A DNA stretch of 64,000 bases from Amia ocellicauda (Eukaryota > Chordata > Actinopteri > Amiiformes > Amiidae): contig NC_089851.1 of assembly GCF_036373705.1 (NCBI RefSeq), positions 6,169,920-6,233,919 of the forward strand. The letters run 5' to 3'. The notes beneath the pieces are model-generated. The model did not search any database. It was not told the origin of the DNA and was given only the letters and a program-made list of their open reading frames with translations. Shown piece after piece: positions 22,536 to 45,566 of this stretch. Every line of letters begins with the position of its first letter. Positions within the stretch are counted from its first letter, which is position 1. The position numbers were made by a program, and so were the translations under genes.

Positions 22536-25500
22536 ATGGCTCTACCTGTGGATCCGATCGAAGAGCCGCGGTTGTACCAACAAACACTCCTTCAAGATGG
22601 ACTCAACGACCTACTGGAAACAGACAAATTCATTGACTGTGTTTTAAAGGTCCAGGACGAGGAGTTTCCTTGTCACCGGCTCGTGCTGGCCGCCTGCAGC
22701 CCCTACTTCCGGGCCATGTTCCTGTCAGACATGGAGGAGAGCAAGAAGGGAGAGATAGTCCTTGAAGACGTGAAGCCTGGAATCATGGCCATGCTGCTCA
22801 AATACATCTACACGTCGGAAATCAACGTGACGGAGCAGAACGTCCAGGACATATTTGCAGCGGCCAACATGTTCCAGATTCCCTCCATCTTCACCGTCTG
22901 TGTCTCCTTTCTGCAGAAGAGGCTCGGCTTGAGCAACTGCTTGGCTATCTTTCGACTCGGTTTGATGCTGGATTGCCCACGTCTTGCCATTAGTGCCAGA
23001 GACTTCATTTGTGACCGTTTCCATTTGATATTAAGAGACCAGGACTTCCAGCAGATGTCTCCCACTGAGCTGGCGGCCATCATCACCACTGATTCCCTCA
23101 ATGTGGAGAAGGAAGAGGTGATCTTTGAAGCTCTGATGAAGTGGGCTGCTCATGACAAGGACAACCGGATAAAAGTCTTGCCGGATCTGTTTGACTGTGT
23201 GCGTTTCCGACTCGTGCCCCGTGACTACTTTGCCAGCAAAGTGGAGAAGCATGAACTTGTGAAATCCAACCCAGAGCTTCTGAAAAAGCTGCAGATGGTC
23301 AAAGATGCCTACGAGGGAAAGCTTCCCGAAGTAAAGAAAGCTGAAGACAAGGTGTCTGAGGCCAATGGAGATGTAGTGAAGGAAGAAGAGAGTCTACTTC
23401 CGGGGATATTGAATGACAACTTGAGATTTGGCATGTTCCTGAAGGACTTGATGTTCATGGTCAGTGCCACAGGCGCTGTGGCCTATGACCCAGCAGGAAA
23501 TGAATGTTACGTGGCCTCTTTATCTACTCGGATTCCTAAAAACCACTGTAGTCTGGTCACCAAAGAGAATCAGATATTTGTTTGCGGAGGACTTTTCTAC
23601 AATGAAGAGATCCAAGACGATCCACTGAGCTCCTACTTTCTGCAGGTGTGTGAGCATTAGCTTTGTGCTTGTTTGTTTTTAATATATATAGATAGATAGA
23701 AATTGCCATTTGTTGTATGATGAGTCAACATATAAATGCAATATAAGTTTATGTAGGATTCAGAGCATACTGTGTCCTCAATTTCCAACAGGATTTAAGA
23801 ACTAACAGAAGAGGTAAGGACTTGTCTCTGTTACAGCACTTCTGTAATTCAGCCTTGTCAATGTTTGTGTTTAAACTTCAATACAACTTTTCTTATGTAG
23901 AATATACCACATTACCCAGAAAATGATGTGACATTGGACCTTAGAAAATGACTTCAACAATAGGACAGTAAATTAGTCTGCTTTATCTGCAGTATGACCC
24001 CTTGGACTCAGACTGGTTAGGCATGCCGCCCCTGCCCTCTCCACGCTGTCTGTTTGGCCTCGGCGAGGGGGAAAATTCCATCTTCGTTATCGGAGGAAAG
24101 GAGCTGAAGGAGGGAGAGAAAACTCTGGACTCAGTCATGATCTATGACAGACAGTAAGTGTAAAGCTTGCATTACAATCAGTGTTGGTTCATGAAGGTTT
24201 ACCACTGGATGGTGGAAATTCAAATTCAGACCAATTCATATTTTAAGTTAAAGCTGTATAGCATTTCTGTCATGCTATAAATACCAAACCAATGTTAACA
24301 GTTGCTGCGACTTCCTGATCTCTTCCCATTCCACTTCCACAGTCCAGAGGCAAGTGGGATTAGTTTCATTACACCCTGATTTGTTTTTTCTTGTCTTAAA
24401 TTCTTAACAAACCCTACCTGAAAATTATAGTTGGCATCAGACAGAGAAAGGATGAGAAGATTAGACAATGCTTACACATTATTTTATACACCGTGCATAG
24501 CTTTAATTTAGAACTGAAAATACATCAGGTTGTGGCAACTGTTAAAGACTTAGTGATCCAGTCTTTCCTTGTTTTTCTATGTCTTTGTGCAGGTCCTTCA
24601 AATGGGGAGAGTCCGATCCACTTCCTTACGCAGTGTATGGCCATGTGACCGTGTCGCACAATGGGCTGGTCTATGTAATAGGAGGGAAAGGAGATAACAA
24701 GTAAGGGGTCTTGAACACATAGATGCATATAATTAAAAATATATATCAATCTGATGGCAAACTCTTTGGGGGTTGTTTTCATACTGTACAGCCTTAGTAT
24801 TTGACTATATCTCACTATTGTCTTGTGGAAAACAGTTAATAGCACTTGCAGTTCCACAACAATGGTTGTAGGTGGCAATATGAGACTTTTTAAATACTAT
24901 TAATCTTCATCATCATTACCGTTTGAAAGCTTTGGAAAAGATAGCAGTAACCACACAATACAACTTGCAATATATCCAAGAACATATGTAGTAATCTTTT
25001 AAGAGCTTACATTTCACTGTGCATTACTTATGGCCCTCCATTACTACTACTCAATGATTCATAATCCACAAAGTGGACAAAAGAGTAAATTTTTCAACGC
25101 CAATCCATTATTTCACTGACAGGCAATTCTTTAATCTACATGCTGGTGAATAACAATATAGATACAAAAGCTCTTCCTGGTTACATTGCTATTCTTATTT
25201 GTTTTAGGAAATGCCTGAAGAAGGTGTATGTGTATAATCCCAAAAAGTTTGAGTGGAAGGAGCTGGCTCCAATGAAAACGGCCAGGTCGCTGTTTGGTGG
25301 CACAGTCCTCAACGACAAGATCTACGTGGCGGCAGGAGTGACCGACACCGGCCTCACCAATGCTTTGGAAGTGTATGACATTGCCCGGAACAAGTAAGTT
25401 GGGCATCAATAATTGAAGTACAATTGTTTACATGTGTTTCTATGCTGTAAAATATATTTTTGTTGGTCTAGTGTTTCACTCCTTCCATTACTTCACTCTC

Positions 25501-26203
25501 AAATGATTGTGTTCTTTGCTCAGATGTATTTTCTGTAAATGTTGGTAAGCACTGAATGTTGTTAAAGGTTCCCCTTGTAAGAGCCACGATACAATACTGC
25601 ATCTTATGCTGTCTCGCATTTTAAGCTCGTAAGATCAAACACTAGTGAGTTAATGAATGGATTCTGCACCTTCAACAATCAATGTTTTTCACTTGTGCAC
25701 AAACATTTCCCCAGAGCATTGTACGGTTTAAAGAAAGAATTGATGTCTAGCCCAGGTGTGTTGATGAAGCTGCGTTTTCCTTCAGGTGGGAAGACTTCAC
25801 CGAATTCCCCCAGGAGAGGAGCTCTCTGAGCCTCCTGAACCTGACCGGCTCTCTCTACGCCGTCGGTGGCTTCGCTATGATGCCCAACGAGTCTGAGGAA
25901 CTGGTTCCCACAGAGATGAATGACATCTGGAAGTAAGTGTTGTAGTGGGTGAGATGACATGACGTTGCCAATGCTGTTTTGACTGAAGCTATACTGTATA
26001 AACCCTGTAGAAACAAATGAGAAGCCATCTTAAAGGTATTTCTGCAGCAGCAAATAGTTGTGAATGACCTGATCTATTTCGTTCTTCACAGGTATGATGA
26101 AGACGCAAAGCAGTGGACAGGCGTTCTCCGAGAGATTCGCTACGCCTCGGGGGCCACCATACTTGGTGTGCGTCTGAACACTCTTCGTCTGACCAAGATA
26201 TGA
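22536..26203 (+). CDS. klhl40: Kelch-like protein 40 (KLHL40), 6 coding exons, 607 aa
   Basis: Joined exons: 22536-23645, 23993-24153, 24593-24700, 25208-25393, 25786-25932, 26092-26203. All have GT/AG borders and one continuous frame (1824 bp); human KLHL40 is about 621 aa (from memory). KLHL40 is a sarcomeric BTB-BACK-kelch protein linked to CUL3. Unusually, it stabilises nebulin and leiomodin-3, and its loss causes nemaline myopathy. BTB spans about residues 31-128 ([30 protein letters not shown]) and BACK about 130-240. A charged Lys/Glu linker lies near 265-290. Kelch repeats run from about 345 to the end, with GG motifs in [23 protein letters not shown] and [12 protein letters not shown]40 is favoured over KLHL41 by the start ([20 protein letters not shown]) and by [19 protein letters not shown]. 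Confidence 0.97.
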
Positions 26204-28551
26204 GAGCCAGAGCAGTGTGGTGCCGAGGGGGGGGATTGTGCAGTGTTGTGAAGTCTAAGGAAGTGTGAACAAACAATTCACCGCACAAGTAAACATCGCT
26301 GCAATGTCAGTAAAGTTCACAGTACACCTGAATGATACATGATAGTCTAATAAATAGTATGTGGACAGGTTAGCGATAAAGTTACATTATTCTTCCAAGA
26401 CTGTATTATTAGAGAAAGGTTTAACATTCATTCAAATGACTTCTTAACCCTCAAATTGAAACTGAAGTCCCAGTCTGTTACGCTTCAGCTGTATTCTGAA
26501 CTCTGTCATTTTTCTGTGCACCGTAAGGAAAGCTCATTCTTATGGAAATTAAACGTTTCTTTTTTTTTAATCTTCTGCTTTTAATGGAGAATGTTATTTC
26601 ACTAAAACATGTATTTTGATAATAATATAGGCTACAAGATATTCCTGTTGTCTGAAAAAAAGTTCTAAGACTGACCTTAAAGTTTCTGCATTTCAGTGAA
26701 GACATGTTTCTGTACTCCAGTCCTGAGGTGTAAAACGTCATATTGTATCTCTGACTTGAAGAATTTAATAAACGAGACAATCACATTTTGAAAACTTGTG
26801 TCCATGATGGGTTTTTCAGGAATCTATATAATTTTTTTTAAGCACCTTGTGATCAATTAATAACATACAATATCTTGGACTCAACCTTAAAAGTTAAAAT
26901 TATGTAAATCCTCCTACCTTCATTTCATATTGCTATGTAACATATCTTGGGAAATGTTACTCAGAAGCTGAAATTGTGAGTTTAGTAGGAGCCCAATTCC
27001 GGTCTCACAGACATAAGGCATTACATATGAAAGCTGTGTCAGGTCAGATGATATTCTAGCATTTAAACAGTACTAAATAACCTATTATATCTGCATAATT
27101 TCACACATTATGGAAATAAAGATAGTATTTTTAATGGTGATCACGTGAAACAAATTCATCAGGCAGTGCAGCTGAGTTTCCATCCCAGCTAAGATCAATA
27201 CACGAACATCAGAAATACAGCCTCGGATCTGCTGTTTCACTCTCTCGCCAATAGAGTGAAGTACAGAACTGTTATATATAATACATTTAATGAGCACATA
27301 TACACTTTACAGATATATATCTATATCTATATCTATATCTAATATATATATCTACACACTATCATCACTATCAACCTGTATTGGTCCAGTGCTGGATGAA
27401 GGCTCCTCAAGATGTTGGCAATTGCTTCGATCTACAGCTTCTCTTTTCCATGTCACACCTGCAAAGTTCATAATTTAATCTTCCTATTTTCTATGTGGTT
27501 GTCTTTTCTGTTTTTTTCATCTCTTGGGATCCATTCGATAGCTTCCTTTGTCCATCTTTGATCTGTTCATCTTGTGATGTGTGCAGTCCATTGCCATTTT
27601 AACATTGTCACTTTCAGTGATGTCACATATTGTGGTTTGTTCTCAGATCCATTCATTTGTTTCATCTCCTATTGTTATTGTTAGCACACAGTTCTATCTG
27701 CAAGGAAAAATAATCCTGCAAAATAAAACAAGAGCAGAACAAATTAAAATTAATTAAAAAAAAAAAAAAGTGGTCCTCCCTCTACTTAATTTGGTCTTGG
27801 CTAGATTTTTTCCTTTTAAAAGAGTTTTTCCTTTTCCTCTCCAGACATAGATTTTGCCCTTGCTATTGTTTGAAAGACGTCTGGAGAGAAGAACTGCACA
27901 CTGACATTTCCCACTGAAATCCAGAGCTTCTGGTAAAAATAATGACATTGCCATTAAAGTGCTAAATGTGCAATGAAAAAGCAAGCGATAATTTCAAACT
28001 ACTTATTAACTGACATTTTGAGTACAATGCTTTATTCCTTCTTTCCTCCAAGAAATAAAAGCTAGTACCAAAATCACTCATATTCTGAAACAGTGCATTT
28101 CAAATGTTCAAACTCAAACTGATACAATATGGCAAGTAAATATCCCGGAAAATATTTCAACACAAAAAACAACATAAATTATTAATAATCTTGGATTAAT
28201 TAATTGAAATGATGTATTTATGTACATTCACTTAAACTAATCACAACAGATTTATATTTATCTATGTTAATATTTTTGTATATTTTCAAAGACTGGTTGT
28301 CTATATTAGAATGTAACCTAGCCATCACAAGTTATAGCTCCACCTATAGATATCAATGCTAGTTTATTTAAAGTATTTAAATGTAATTACTGAACATACA
28401 AATCACTGGTGCTATTGAGTTGGAATATAACCGAAGGTCTGAACACTTTAAATCTCATGAGTAAAGCAGTCTATGGTCCAAAGAGCTAATGATGCACTCT
28501 CGAGTTAAGTCTTTAACACATAGATGCATCCAATTAAAAATATATATCAAT
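24710..28551 (+). repeat. 41-bp near-identical dispersed pair (24710-24750 and 28511-28551)
   Basis: Both copies carry AACACATAGATGCAT and AATTAAAAATATATATCAAT and differ at about 3 of 41 positions. The first begins nine bases after the klhl40 exon 3 donor. The second is intergenic, downstream of the gene. Confidence 0.6.
26204..26775 (+). terminator. klhl40 3' UTR with poly(A) signals
   Basis: AATAAA occurs at 26349-26354 and again at 26767-26772. The second is followed by a T/G-rich stretch (TTGAAAACTTGTGTCC), the usual downstream element, so a 3' UTR of about 570-590 bases is most likely. This is inferred from motifs only. Confidence 0.55.
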
Positions 28552-29570
28552 ATATCAATGGATCATGTATGTAACCCTGTCACTGCAGGTGATCCACCAG
28601 ATGAGGACATGCATAAATATATGGTTAATAGTTGCCGTAGTATCTATTAATTGCTGTTACTTCACGTGAGTTCAAATGTCTTTAGTTTGGAACTGACCTT
28701 GGGGAGAAATTGAAAACATGGTATATATTAGGAGGTGAAAAAGTACAATTACAGAGAGAACAGAAGCACAGACCTGTGTATCACAAATATGAAAGAGCAG
28801 GTGCACAATATGACACACAGTGGGGGTGTATTAGGGCTGGATGATTGTCGCTTTTTGGTGAACTTTCCAGAATAATCTAGTTCACATTCTACATAACATA
28901 AATAGCACATATAACAACAATGAGAATGAAATATCACAATCTTTGATAACTCTCTTCTCCCAGGTCCTTTAATTGACCACAGAAATAACCACACATGACC
29001 ACATTATGTTTGGAATAATATATATCTATATTGTTTAATATTGAAAGGAATCATTTCTCTCTTTCCTGTGTTACAGACACTATACACTAGGCAATACAAT
29101 AAATGACATAAAATATAGACTAATAGTATTAGCACCTCTAGACACAATCGTCCTTGTATTGTTTTTATTCTCCGTTTATATAACCACAACAGCTACGGCC
29201 TACATGTAGTCTATGTACACGCGCGTTAACTAAGACATTGTGTTTACTTAGTAAAATATAGAATCAGCATACAGAGACCTGACAAACACATATGATTGAC
29301 TTACTAAATCAGGATCAGGAGGGCGGCATGGGGGCAAGGCTTGAAATTACCAATTGAATCCCCTCAGGCTACCAAAATACTGGTTTATTTTAAGATTTTG
29401 ATTGAAGTCAGTAGTACTGAAGCCTAGGTGACCATGAAAGTGCTTTTCTTTTTTTCTTTTCTTCTGTTTCCCCTTAAATAAACTTAACACTGAATGAAAG
29501 TGACCATTATGCAATCTTAAAAGTGCACTAAACATTTAAAGTGCCTAGCTCACTTGTTTAAACATACGTC
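26776..29570. other. klhl40-zbtb47 intergenic DNA, left part
   Basis: AT-rich sequence with a small ATATCT-type repeat near 27311-27350. No gene, RNA or autonomous transposon was recognised. Because klhl40 (plus) and zbtb47 (minus) converge here, only 3' ends are expected. Confidence 0.55.
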
Positions 29571-29736
29571 TGGACCAAATCAACATTTTGAGGAACCTGC
29601 CAATCTCAGATTATAATTACGGTATTCAATGGCAGCTTATTGTAGAGGCATCTTCCTGCTATCCAACACAAACGTGCCCTCAGCTACTGTGCCGTGTGTT
29701 GTGAGTGGCAGCCAGGTCAAAGCTTTGATTTGGTCA
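29571..29736. mobile_element. MITE-like element, copy 3
   Basis: About 166 bp. The left end CTGGACCAAATCAACATTTT is mirrored at the right by AAGCTTTGATTTGGTCAG. The ends match the element family at 5312 and 6065, but the interior differs. Non-coding. Confidence 0.6.
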
Positions 29737-32700
29737 GGGCTTTAATTCAATCTCTATTGGAATTCCTCTTTCACACATCTGGCGGTCGACTGATTACAAG
29801 CAAAAACAAACAAACAAAAACAACACAAAAACAATGTTGTAGTACGCAAACTCATCCGGTTCACAATTTCCTCAGCCAGCTTTTGATATATATTGTGTTT
29901 CTTCTATTATATAAACATGTCTCCGTCAAGTCACAACCCTTTATATACAGGTTAGCTTTATATAATTCTGGGACACAAGTACAGCCATGATAAAAACCCA
30001 GTTGCTTGGACTGGTTTAACCATTAAACAAACAAACAAACAAACAAAACAACAAAATAAAATTATTTTGGTTTGGGTACAAAGGCCACAGAAGTCAGTCA
30101 CACAGGGTATAAACCCCAACTAGCAGCAAAAACCCAAGACACAAATTTAAACACCAGTTACCATATAAAACATCCCATGTAAACTTCTCACAGGTATAGG
30201 CACAAAATGCTATTGTTTTCCAATAAAACAAAATAACATTTCTTTGTTCCTTCTTTCACAAAAAAATGCACTTGCTATTGTTCAAAAATGTCTCTACACT
30301 GTACAGGTCAGTCCACTTGAATAACAACAGACACAGGATAACTGGGTGTTTAACTCTGAAATTATATATGCTTAATAAGGAATTATTAATAATAAATGTC
30401 TATTTTTTAAGCGTATTTCTGTAACCAAATTATTAGTAAAATCCACAAACAAAAAACAATTGTTAAATTTCCTTTAAAAATAAAATAAAAACTGGAATTT
30501 CAATACATGTATTTTTCATATATATTTATATATATATATATATATTTTTTTACAGATCACATACTTTCCCTCTACTTTTTTGCTGACAGTAGCAGTGTTA
30601 GCAAAACTTTACATCAATGTTTTGTCACATTTTATCAAACACACAAGTCTAAGACAAGTCATAGGAAGATCGTTAGAAACCCTGTTTACAAAAATGTGAC
30701 CGCTTCTCCAAACTATTCAGGGCCAGAAAAGGACAAGGTTGTATAAAAGCATTAACAAAGTACAAGTAAGCTTCAAGTGCATTAATTTATTTGTTTAACC
30801 ATCCAGCTTTGTGAAAAAATGAAAAAGAAAAAATGAAGAGAAAAAAGGTGAGAGCTATAGCTTTAGGAGTTTCTTAAAGACCAAGGTCCTACCTGAAAAC
30901 AAACAAATAAACAGTAATTAGCCGACACTAATATGTCCACTCGGATCACAATACAACACCTCTGGTAACGTTTCTGCTCGTGTAACGACACCTCCTCATT
31001 ACTGAATACGATTACTTTCACTGACCATAAAAGGACAACAGATCTAACACATATATTATTGTTGGATAATAAAAAGAAGGAAGCCTAATTCATTTTCATT
31101 TATTTGTAGCAGACTATAAAAAAGCACTCCTATAGAAGGAGGGGAATTCCTTTAAGGGATGAATTGGAAATGTTTTTTTTCTGTTGTTGTTTGTTTAATA
31201 TGACTGGAAAATGTTCTTAGTCTAAACTGTCTGACTCAGGAAAGCTTTGAAAGTTCTTCATCTGAAGACTCATTATTTCAAATTGTGCTAGAATGGGAGG
31301 TGTTTTTTGCAGTATATATTAAAGTGCATTTGGAGCTAACCTAAGATCACCAAAAGACCACTGGGAATGATTTTAACTGACCGCAGAAATAAACAGTTCA
31401 AAAGACGTTCTGCTCTGCAATTGATTATTTAAATTGTCATTCCCAGTATCATAACAGTAAAGGAGATAAAATGTAAAATTCTTCAATGAAAAATAATTTG
31501 TTAGTAAGTACATATGTGTGGTTTGAAATTATCACTGCCATTTACCTTATACAAGATTGTGTAACAATGGGGAGAAAAACAAATGTTGTTTCTACATATA
31601 TTTTATAGATTAATCTGTTACTTTATAGTTCAAATTGTTATTTATAATTAAAATACAGCATACACTATTTGAAGTGCATGTCAATAAAGCAAATTCTCCA
31701 GCATTTATTGTTATTGAGACGGCGGCGCTAAGCAGCTTTTTGTGGGCCTAGATAATGTGTCACCACGCATCTGTAACTCCTCATTCCCAAAGAGAAAAAT
31801 AATGTGCTTTTTTTATAGCACCCCAAACCGGAGAACTATCATATAGCCAAGGCTCAAACAAACAAAGAAAAACAGAAAACATGATAATAGCAGTTTTGGA
31901 CTTCAATTCTGTTGTGTGCATGATTCTCGTTGTAGCTCAGTTTTAACACATGGGTTTGGTTCTTGAGGACCATCAGCTATTCGTCTACACAATACTCCTA
32001 GCATAACTTGCTCAGATGACATTCACTGCCAAAGACCACAATCCTCTCTGTTTTAGGTCTTCTCTCATCCTAATTGCACATATTTAAATATATATATTTG
32101 TGAAAAGCAACAACATAAGTTCTAGAATGCTATATGCACTACATCACACTTAAGATCTGCTACATAGAAGGACAAATCAGAGATGAGAAAAGTTTGCCAC
32201 CTCTACAACTTTGATTTGTATAATTTGTGGGTTTGTTTGTTTGTTTGTTTTACATAAGAATAACTTTCTTTAAATTAACCTAACAGCTTAAAATGGGACA
32301 CTGAGTCAGGTTCCATCCAACTCATTGTAATATACCTGATGGCACAAAACAAAACTAACAAATAGCTTAGGACAGCAATGGGAATTAATTCTGCATGTGG
32401 AGCTCATGGGGGCGATGTTGCTCTACAAGATAAAGTGCATCCACCCCTGTAGCACTGGCGTGTTGTAGAGTCCAACCATCGGTGCCCAGACATCCTCACA
32501 GTCGCACATGCCAGCTGTGGTGAACATTGTAGCACATCTTCTTCTCTCCACCAAGGGATTTTCAAAAAGATTCAAAGGCATAACATCCCCAGACAACAGC
32601 CACAGCACTTCAGACCAGACATCCACATCCACGCAGCCATCAGGAGAAAACAAAACTGACATATTTCCTTAAAATATTGATATCAATCCACAGTTACAGA

Positions 32701-35700
32701 TCTCTTACTCCTGCAGCTGCAATCACATTTAAGCTGCTGTAGGGGGCCCCATTTCTCCATTATATTATTACTACTACAGTATAAGGTGCATGAGCATTTT
32801 TTAACTAACTTATTACAGCTTATTACTGAAAGAAAAGCTTATCCACAACTCTCCAAGCCTTTCAGTACCAAAATACAATACAATAACACATTCACTATTC
32901 TCTTAGAACTATGTAAACAAGGGGGAAACAGTTTGACTGAAGATAATTGCGTTTCATTCATATACACAAAAGCACATGAACACATGTGTGCATGTAAGCA
33001 TGTATGTACACACATACTAACACAAGCACACACACCCCTACACTTGTGTGTAAATACTGCACCACAGATCCAGTACATGAGGGCTTTTGCGTCACCCTCC
33101 AAACAAACACTTTTGAAAGGAAGCGTAATGTCTTTGAATTTAGCATCCTCTGAAACACGAAACCCAATTACGAACTCGGGATTAAAACATTGCATGTGTG
33201 AAGCTTATCCTTGAACCTCATTATTACGTTTGTCATAAAAGTGCATGTGTCTCAAGAAAATTGCACTTATTTCTGGGGAGTCTGTCCCCATTGCACAGGC
33301 TTTTACAGTAACTACACAAACATTTTCAGCCTGCGAGACGCTAACAAGGTACCATACCAGGTTTAAGGAGCCCTGTTACAGGGTCTGGGTTCTGTCCTTT
33401 TAAGACTGTTGTATTTCAATATAAGTGACTTGTAGTGTGATACAATCATATCCACTCACCAAACAGTCACCGCAGCTGTAATGTTTAAGCAGAGCTTTCT
33501 TTGCTCTGTGCAGAACACCAAAATGGTTTCAGAATTAACTGCAACTTACTGTACAAAACAAAGAGATAAAACTGCTTCATAATGCACCTGTGCTGAGCAC
33601 ATTTGTTATAGGTGGTAACAAATATCAAACAACTTTTTGCTATTCGAATTACTATAAAAAATATTGTAAATGGTATTTGGACAGAAATAGTTTCTAGAAA
33701 GACACTAAGAACACTATAACATTGGCAGATCTATACACTACATTTGAGTGGATGCAGCTTTAGTGAACCAGTCTGCACACATTTCCTTTTATCAATACCA
33801 TGCTAAAGTCTCTGGATCATAAATCATATCAAAATACAAGTCACAAGGCAGACTCACAATTAAAAAAAAAAAAAATGTTTTGCATCATGATTGGAAACTA
33901 AAGTTTGATGTAACTTATAACACCAACAGGAAAGCAATGCATTAAAAAGTAACAGACTTTTATCAAACCTCTGAGGTTTAACCCTCCCAGTGTTCGTTGG
34001 TGGAAAGTGTGTTTGAAGAAGAAGGATTTCCTGCCTCCAAAAATCCTGCTAAGAATGGTGACCATGCACAGTTGGACCTATAAATCATTCCCATGGTATC
34101 ATTCCTGTGATTAGCAGGCAATGGTTCATTTACATGTTGAGATACTGTAAGAATTTAAAATGACCCTTCTTGCTGTGGAAGATGTAACAAGATTATAGTA
34201 TGAACATCCAAATTCGGAAATGCTAGATCATGAATATCACCAGTGCAGCAAATGATTAGTTCAGCCAAGAAGTTGTGAACTTAGACTGAATGAAAACTAG
34301 GGCATCTAATTGACTGGGGTTGACCAACACTTCCACGTGGTACCAGATAAAGATCCTTAGAAACTGACAAAAGATCCAAATGAAGAGCGCTTGAAGAACC
34401 ATTATTTCTGTAGCACAAAGCTCCCATAATGAGGCACTAGGAGGGCTAAAGTGAAACCAATACAAAAGTGCCGAGTTACTTCAGAAATAGAGCAAAACAA
34501 ACAAATTGCTTAACATAAGCAAAATTAGTTTGGCTTGGCAACAAGGCAAAAACCTTCATCGTGCCAACCCTTAGCCTTGGGAATCAAAGGGTTTGGTTAA
34601 CAGATTGCAACATCGTATGACCCAGAGGTCACAAATCTGCATTTCGTAGAGTGCTTATACATCCTTATGCTACATAGAACTACATACCTTCGTACACATC
34701 ACTGTGCACTGCACAGCATCCTGAAACCTTGCTTTACAAAAACCTTTACAAAATGGCATTACATACCTAAAATAATAACGTAATTGCTGAACTACGATTA
34801 AAATGCGCTATTAAAGATCTGAGTACAGTACATAATAAATATCAATGGAAAAAGCCGCAGTATGGATAAATGCAATATAACACTGCCCTAACAGAGAGCT
34901 CACAGGATTTGGTTATTGCAATGCAATATAAATTTACTCTAAGACAGATCTGCATTTGGTTATCGCTGGAGCAAGTGATAAAACTCTGGGACTGAAATTA
35001 AGGGAAAAATAAAATTCACTATAAAGTTGTTAGCTTCCTATTGTGGCTGTTAAATCTTCATCACTAATATATACTTCACTACATAGCCATATATTTGTCT
35101 CGTAGCAACAGGCCCATAAAGTGTCCTCCATGGAGCACAGAGGTCCAAGTCTATTAGACTTCTCTGTCTGCATCTTTTTTCTTTTATGACACCACATCGG
35201 TGCCGGTGTTCGTGGTGCAGTTAATCTGAGCTCGACCACACCTCACTGAAGATTGACACGCATCCTCCAAAGTCTTCTGAGGAACATCAACAAACATGAC
35301 GAAACAAGACAGCAGGGTGCATCTCCGCTATACTCTCTCACACGCACAAACGCTGGGATTAGAACTCCCTTGTGGTGAAAACTGCATCTGTTGTGAAGTA
35401 ACAGAAATTAACAAAAAAATTTAAAATAAAGAAAAAACTAAAATCTTCAGCAAGCATCGTTTCCATTCAGTGTAACCTGAACCTCTTGAAGTGGCACCAT
35501 TCAATTCCCACACTGAGGAAACGACGTGACAAGCTTCCACACCACTTTCCCTTATAAAGGTTTGGCATTCTGTTTGGGTCAACAGAAGAGAAGTTTAAAT
35601 CCTGAATCAGGCGAGTAAACTGGACTTATCTGTGATGCCACTTCTTTACGGTGTTAAAAAGGAGCAACTGGCATCGGAAGAAGAAAAAAAAAAAATCAGT

Positions 35701-36074
35701 CTGTGTCCACAAAAAACGATATGTGTTGAAATAACTCTGCTGGGGTTTACGTATGTGTCATGTTTGCGTACATGGTTGTGTATATAAACATACGCTGTGT
35801 GTGTACAGGTGTTAAAACACACTGAAAAGTATACACACACCAAATTGTGAAAATTATTTTTGAAGTCAAGGTATACTGTTTCTCTGAAAAAGAACAGTAT
35901 AACACAGAGTAAAACAGGGGTGTAAAGGATAACAACTTCCTTAATAAGTGGAACTTCCCATTTTGTGATACAGATGCCAGCCTAACCTGTGCATAAATAC
36001 TGCATGTGTACACGTGGGAGAGTCTGTTACGTGTGTGTATGGCAAAACAAACGAACACAAAGAATGAACCGCTA
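29737..36074 (-). other. Non-coding stretch including the probable zbtb47 3' UTR
   Basis: About 6.3 kb without a recognisable coding exon. It directly follows the zbtb47 stop codon on the minus strand, so its right-hand part must be 3' UTR. How far the UTR runs cannot be fixed, because minus-strand AATAAA hexamers (TTTATT on plus, for example at 31099-31104) are frequent in this AT-rich DNA. Simple repeats include (AAAC)n near 30020-30050, (TA)n at 30525-30545 and (GTTT)n near 32230-32250. Confidence 0.5.
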
Positions 36075-44526
<8,452 letters not shown>

Positions 44527-45507
44527 CTGAGGAAGGACAGAGAGGTAGACTATGATTAATATGGAGATTGCAAACATCAAGCAAAGCAGTAGAAGATACC
44601 ATATATATGCATATACATACACACACAAAACGTATACACACATATGATGGATGTTAAAAAATTATACAGCAGCACCTTATTTAGTGAGTTGAATAAGCTA
44701 CATCACATTGAAGAAAAAAAAAATACACAAAGGAAAGGTCATTTAAATCAATTTCAAAGCAGCTCATGCCAAGACTGAAAAACTCCCTGATGCACTTAAG
44801 CTTTGATATTTCACAGGTCTGCTTTCTTCTCTGGTGTGTTAGCCTTAGATTTTCATTTTTCATAAGCTGTTGTGCTTTAACTTTAAGTCTCTGTAATTAA
44901 AATCAAAGCCTCAGCAACAACAACAAACAACAATTCAAAGCAACTGCAAAAAGCCTTCTCTAGTTTTATAGCATACATACATATTCATGGCTAAACATAC
45001 ATGAAAGACCAAAAGAGTTCAGAATGAATTCAGATGAATGAACCGTAAGCAAAGCTCAGTTCAACAGGGATTAGACTTTGCTTTACAAAGAAAATGCATT
45101 CTTCGGGATATATATTTTTTGTATTGCTATTAGTTAAAAGGATGTTTCTTAAATTATGGGTAATATTTTAAATGAATTCGGACAGCTTGTGTCTCAGTCC
45201 AGGCTTATTTAACATCTTTTTTTCTTATACTCCTACAGATAATTGAGAACTTACACTTTGTGAATGTAAGTGTAAGTGTAAAATACTTCAAGGTGTTCAT
45301 TTATGTCACAAATGCATATTTTAACATTTTGATAGAGCGTTCATTGTGATTTTAATCAGTTTTGGATTCAAACTATTTCATTCTGCAGCCCAGAGTATGT
45401 GTATTGATGTGAAACTGATGCAAGAAACTGCAGTATTTGCCTCACATCTGAGCATTAATTGATAGTATGCAAGTATTGTATATGTTTGGGTTTATTGTGT
45501 TTTGATT

Positions 45508-45511
<4 letters not shown>

Positions 45512-45550
<39 letters not shown>

Positions 45551-45566
45551 CTCTCTCTCTCTCTCA
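45512..45566. repeat. (CA)n then (CT)n microsatellite
   Basis: A CA run to about 45547 is followed by a CT run, together about 55 bp. Confidence 0.95.

Noticed and set aside
32786..33214. Plus-strand frame of 142 codons, with a 118-codon frame opposite
   Set aside because: It contains CA-repeat-like His/Cys/Thr codons, shows no motif or splice context, and lies in the likely UTR/intergenic region.
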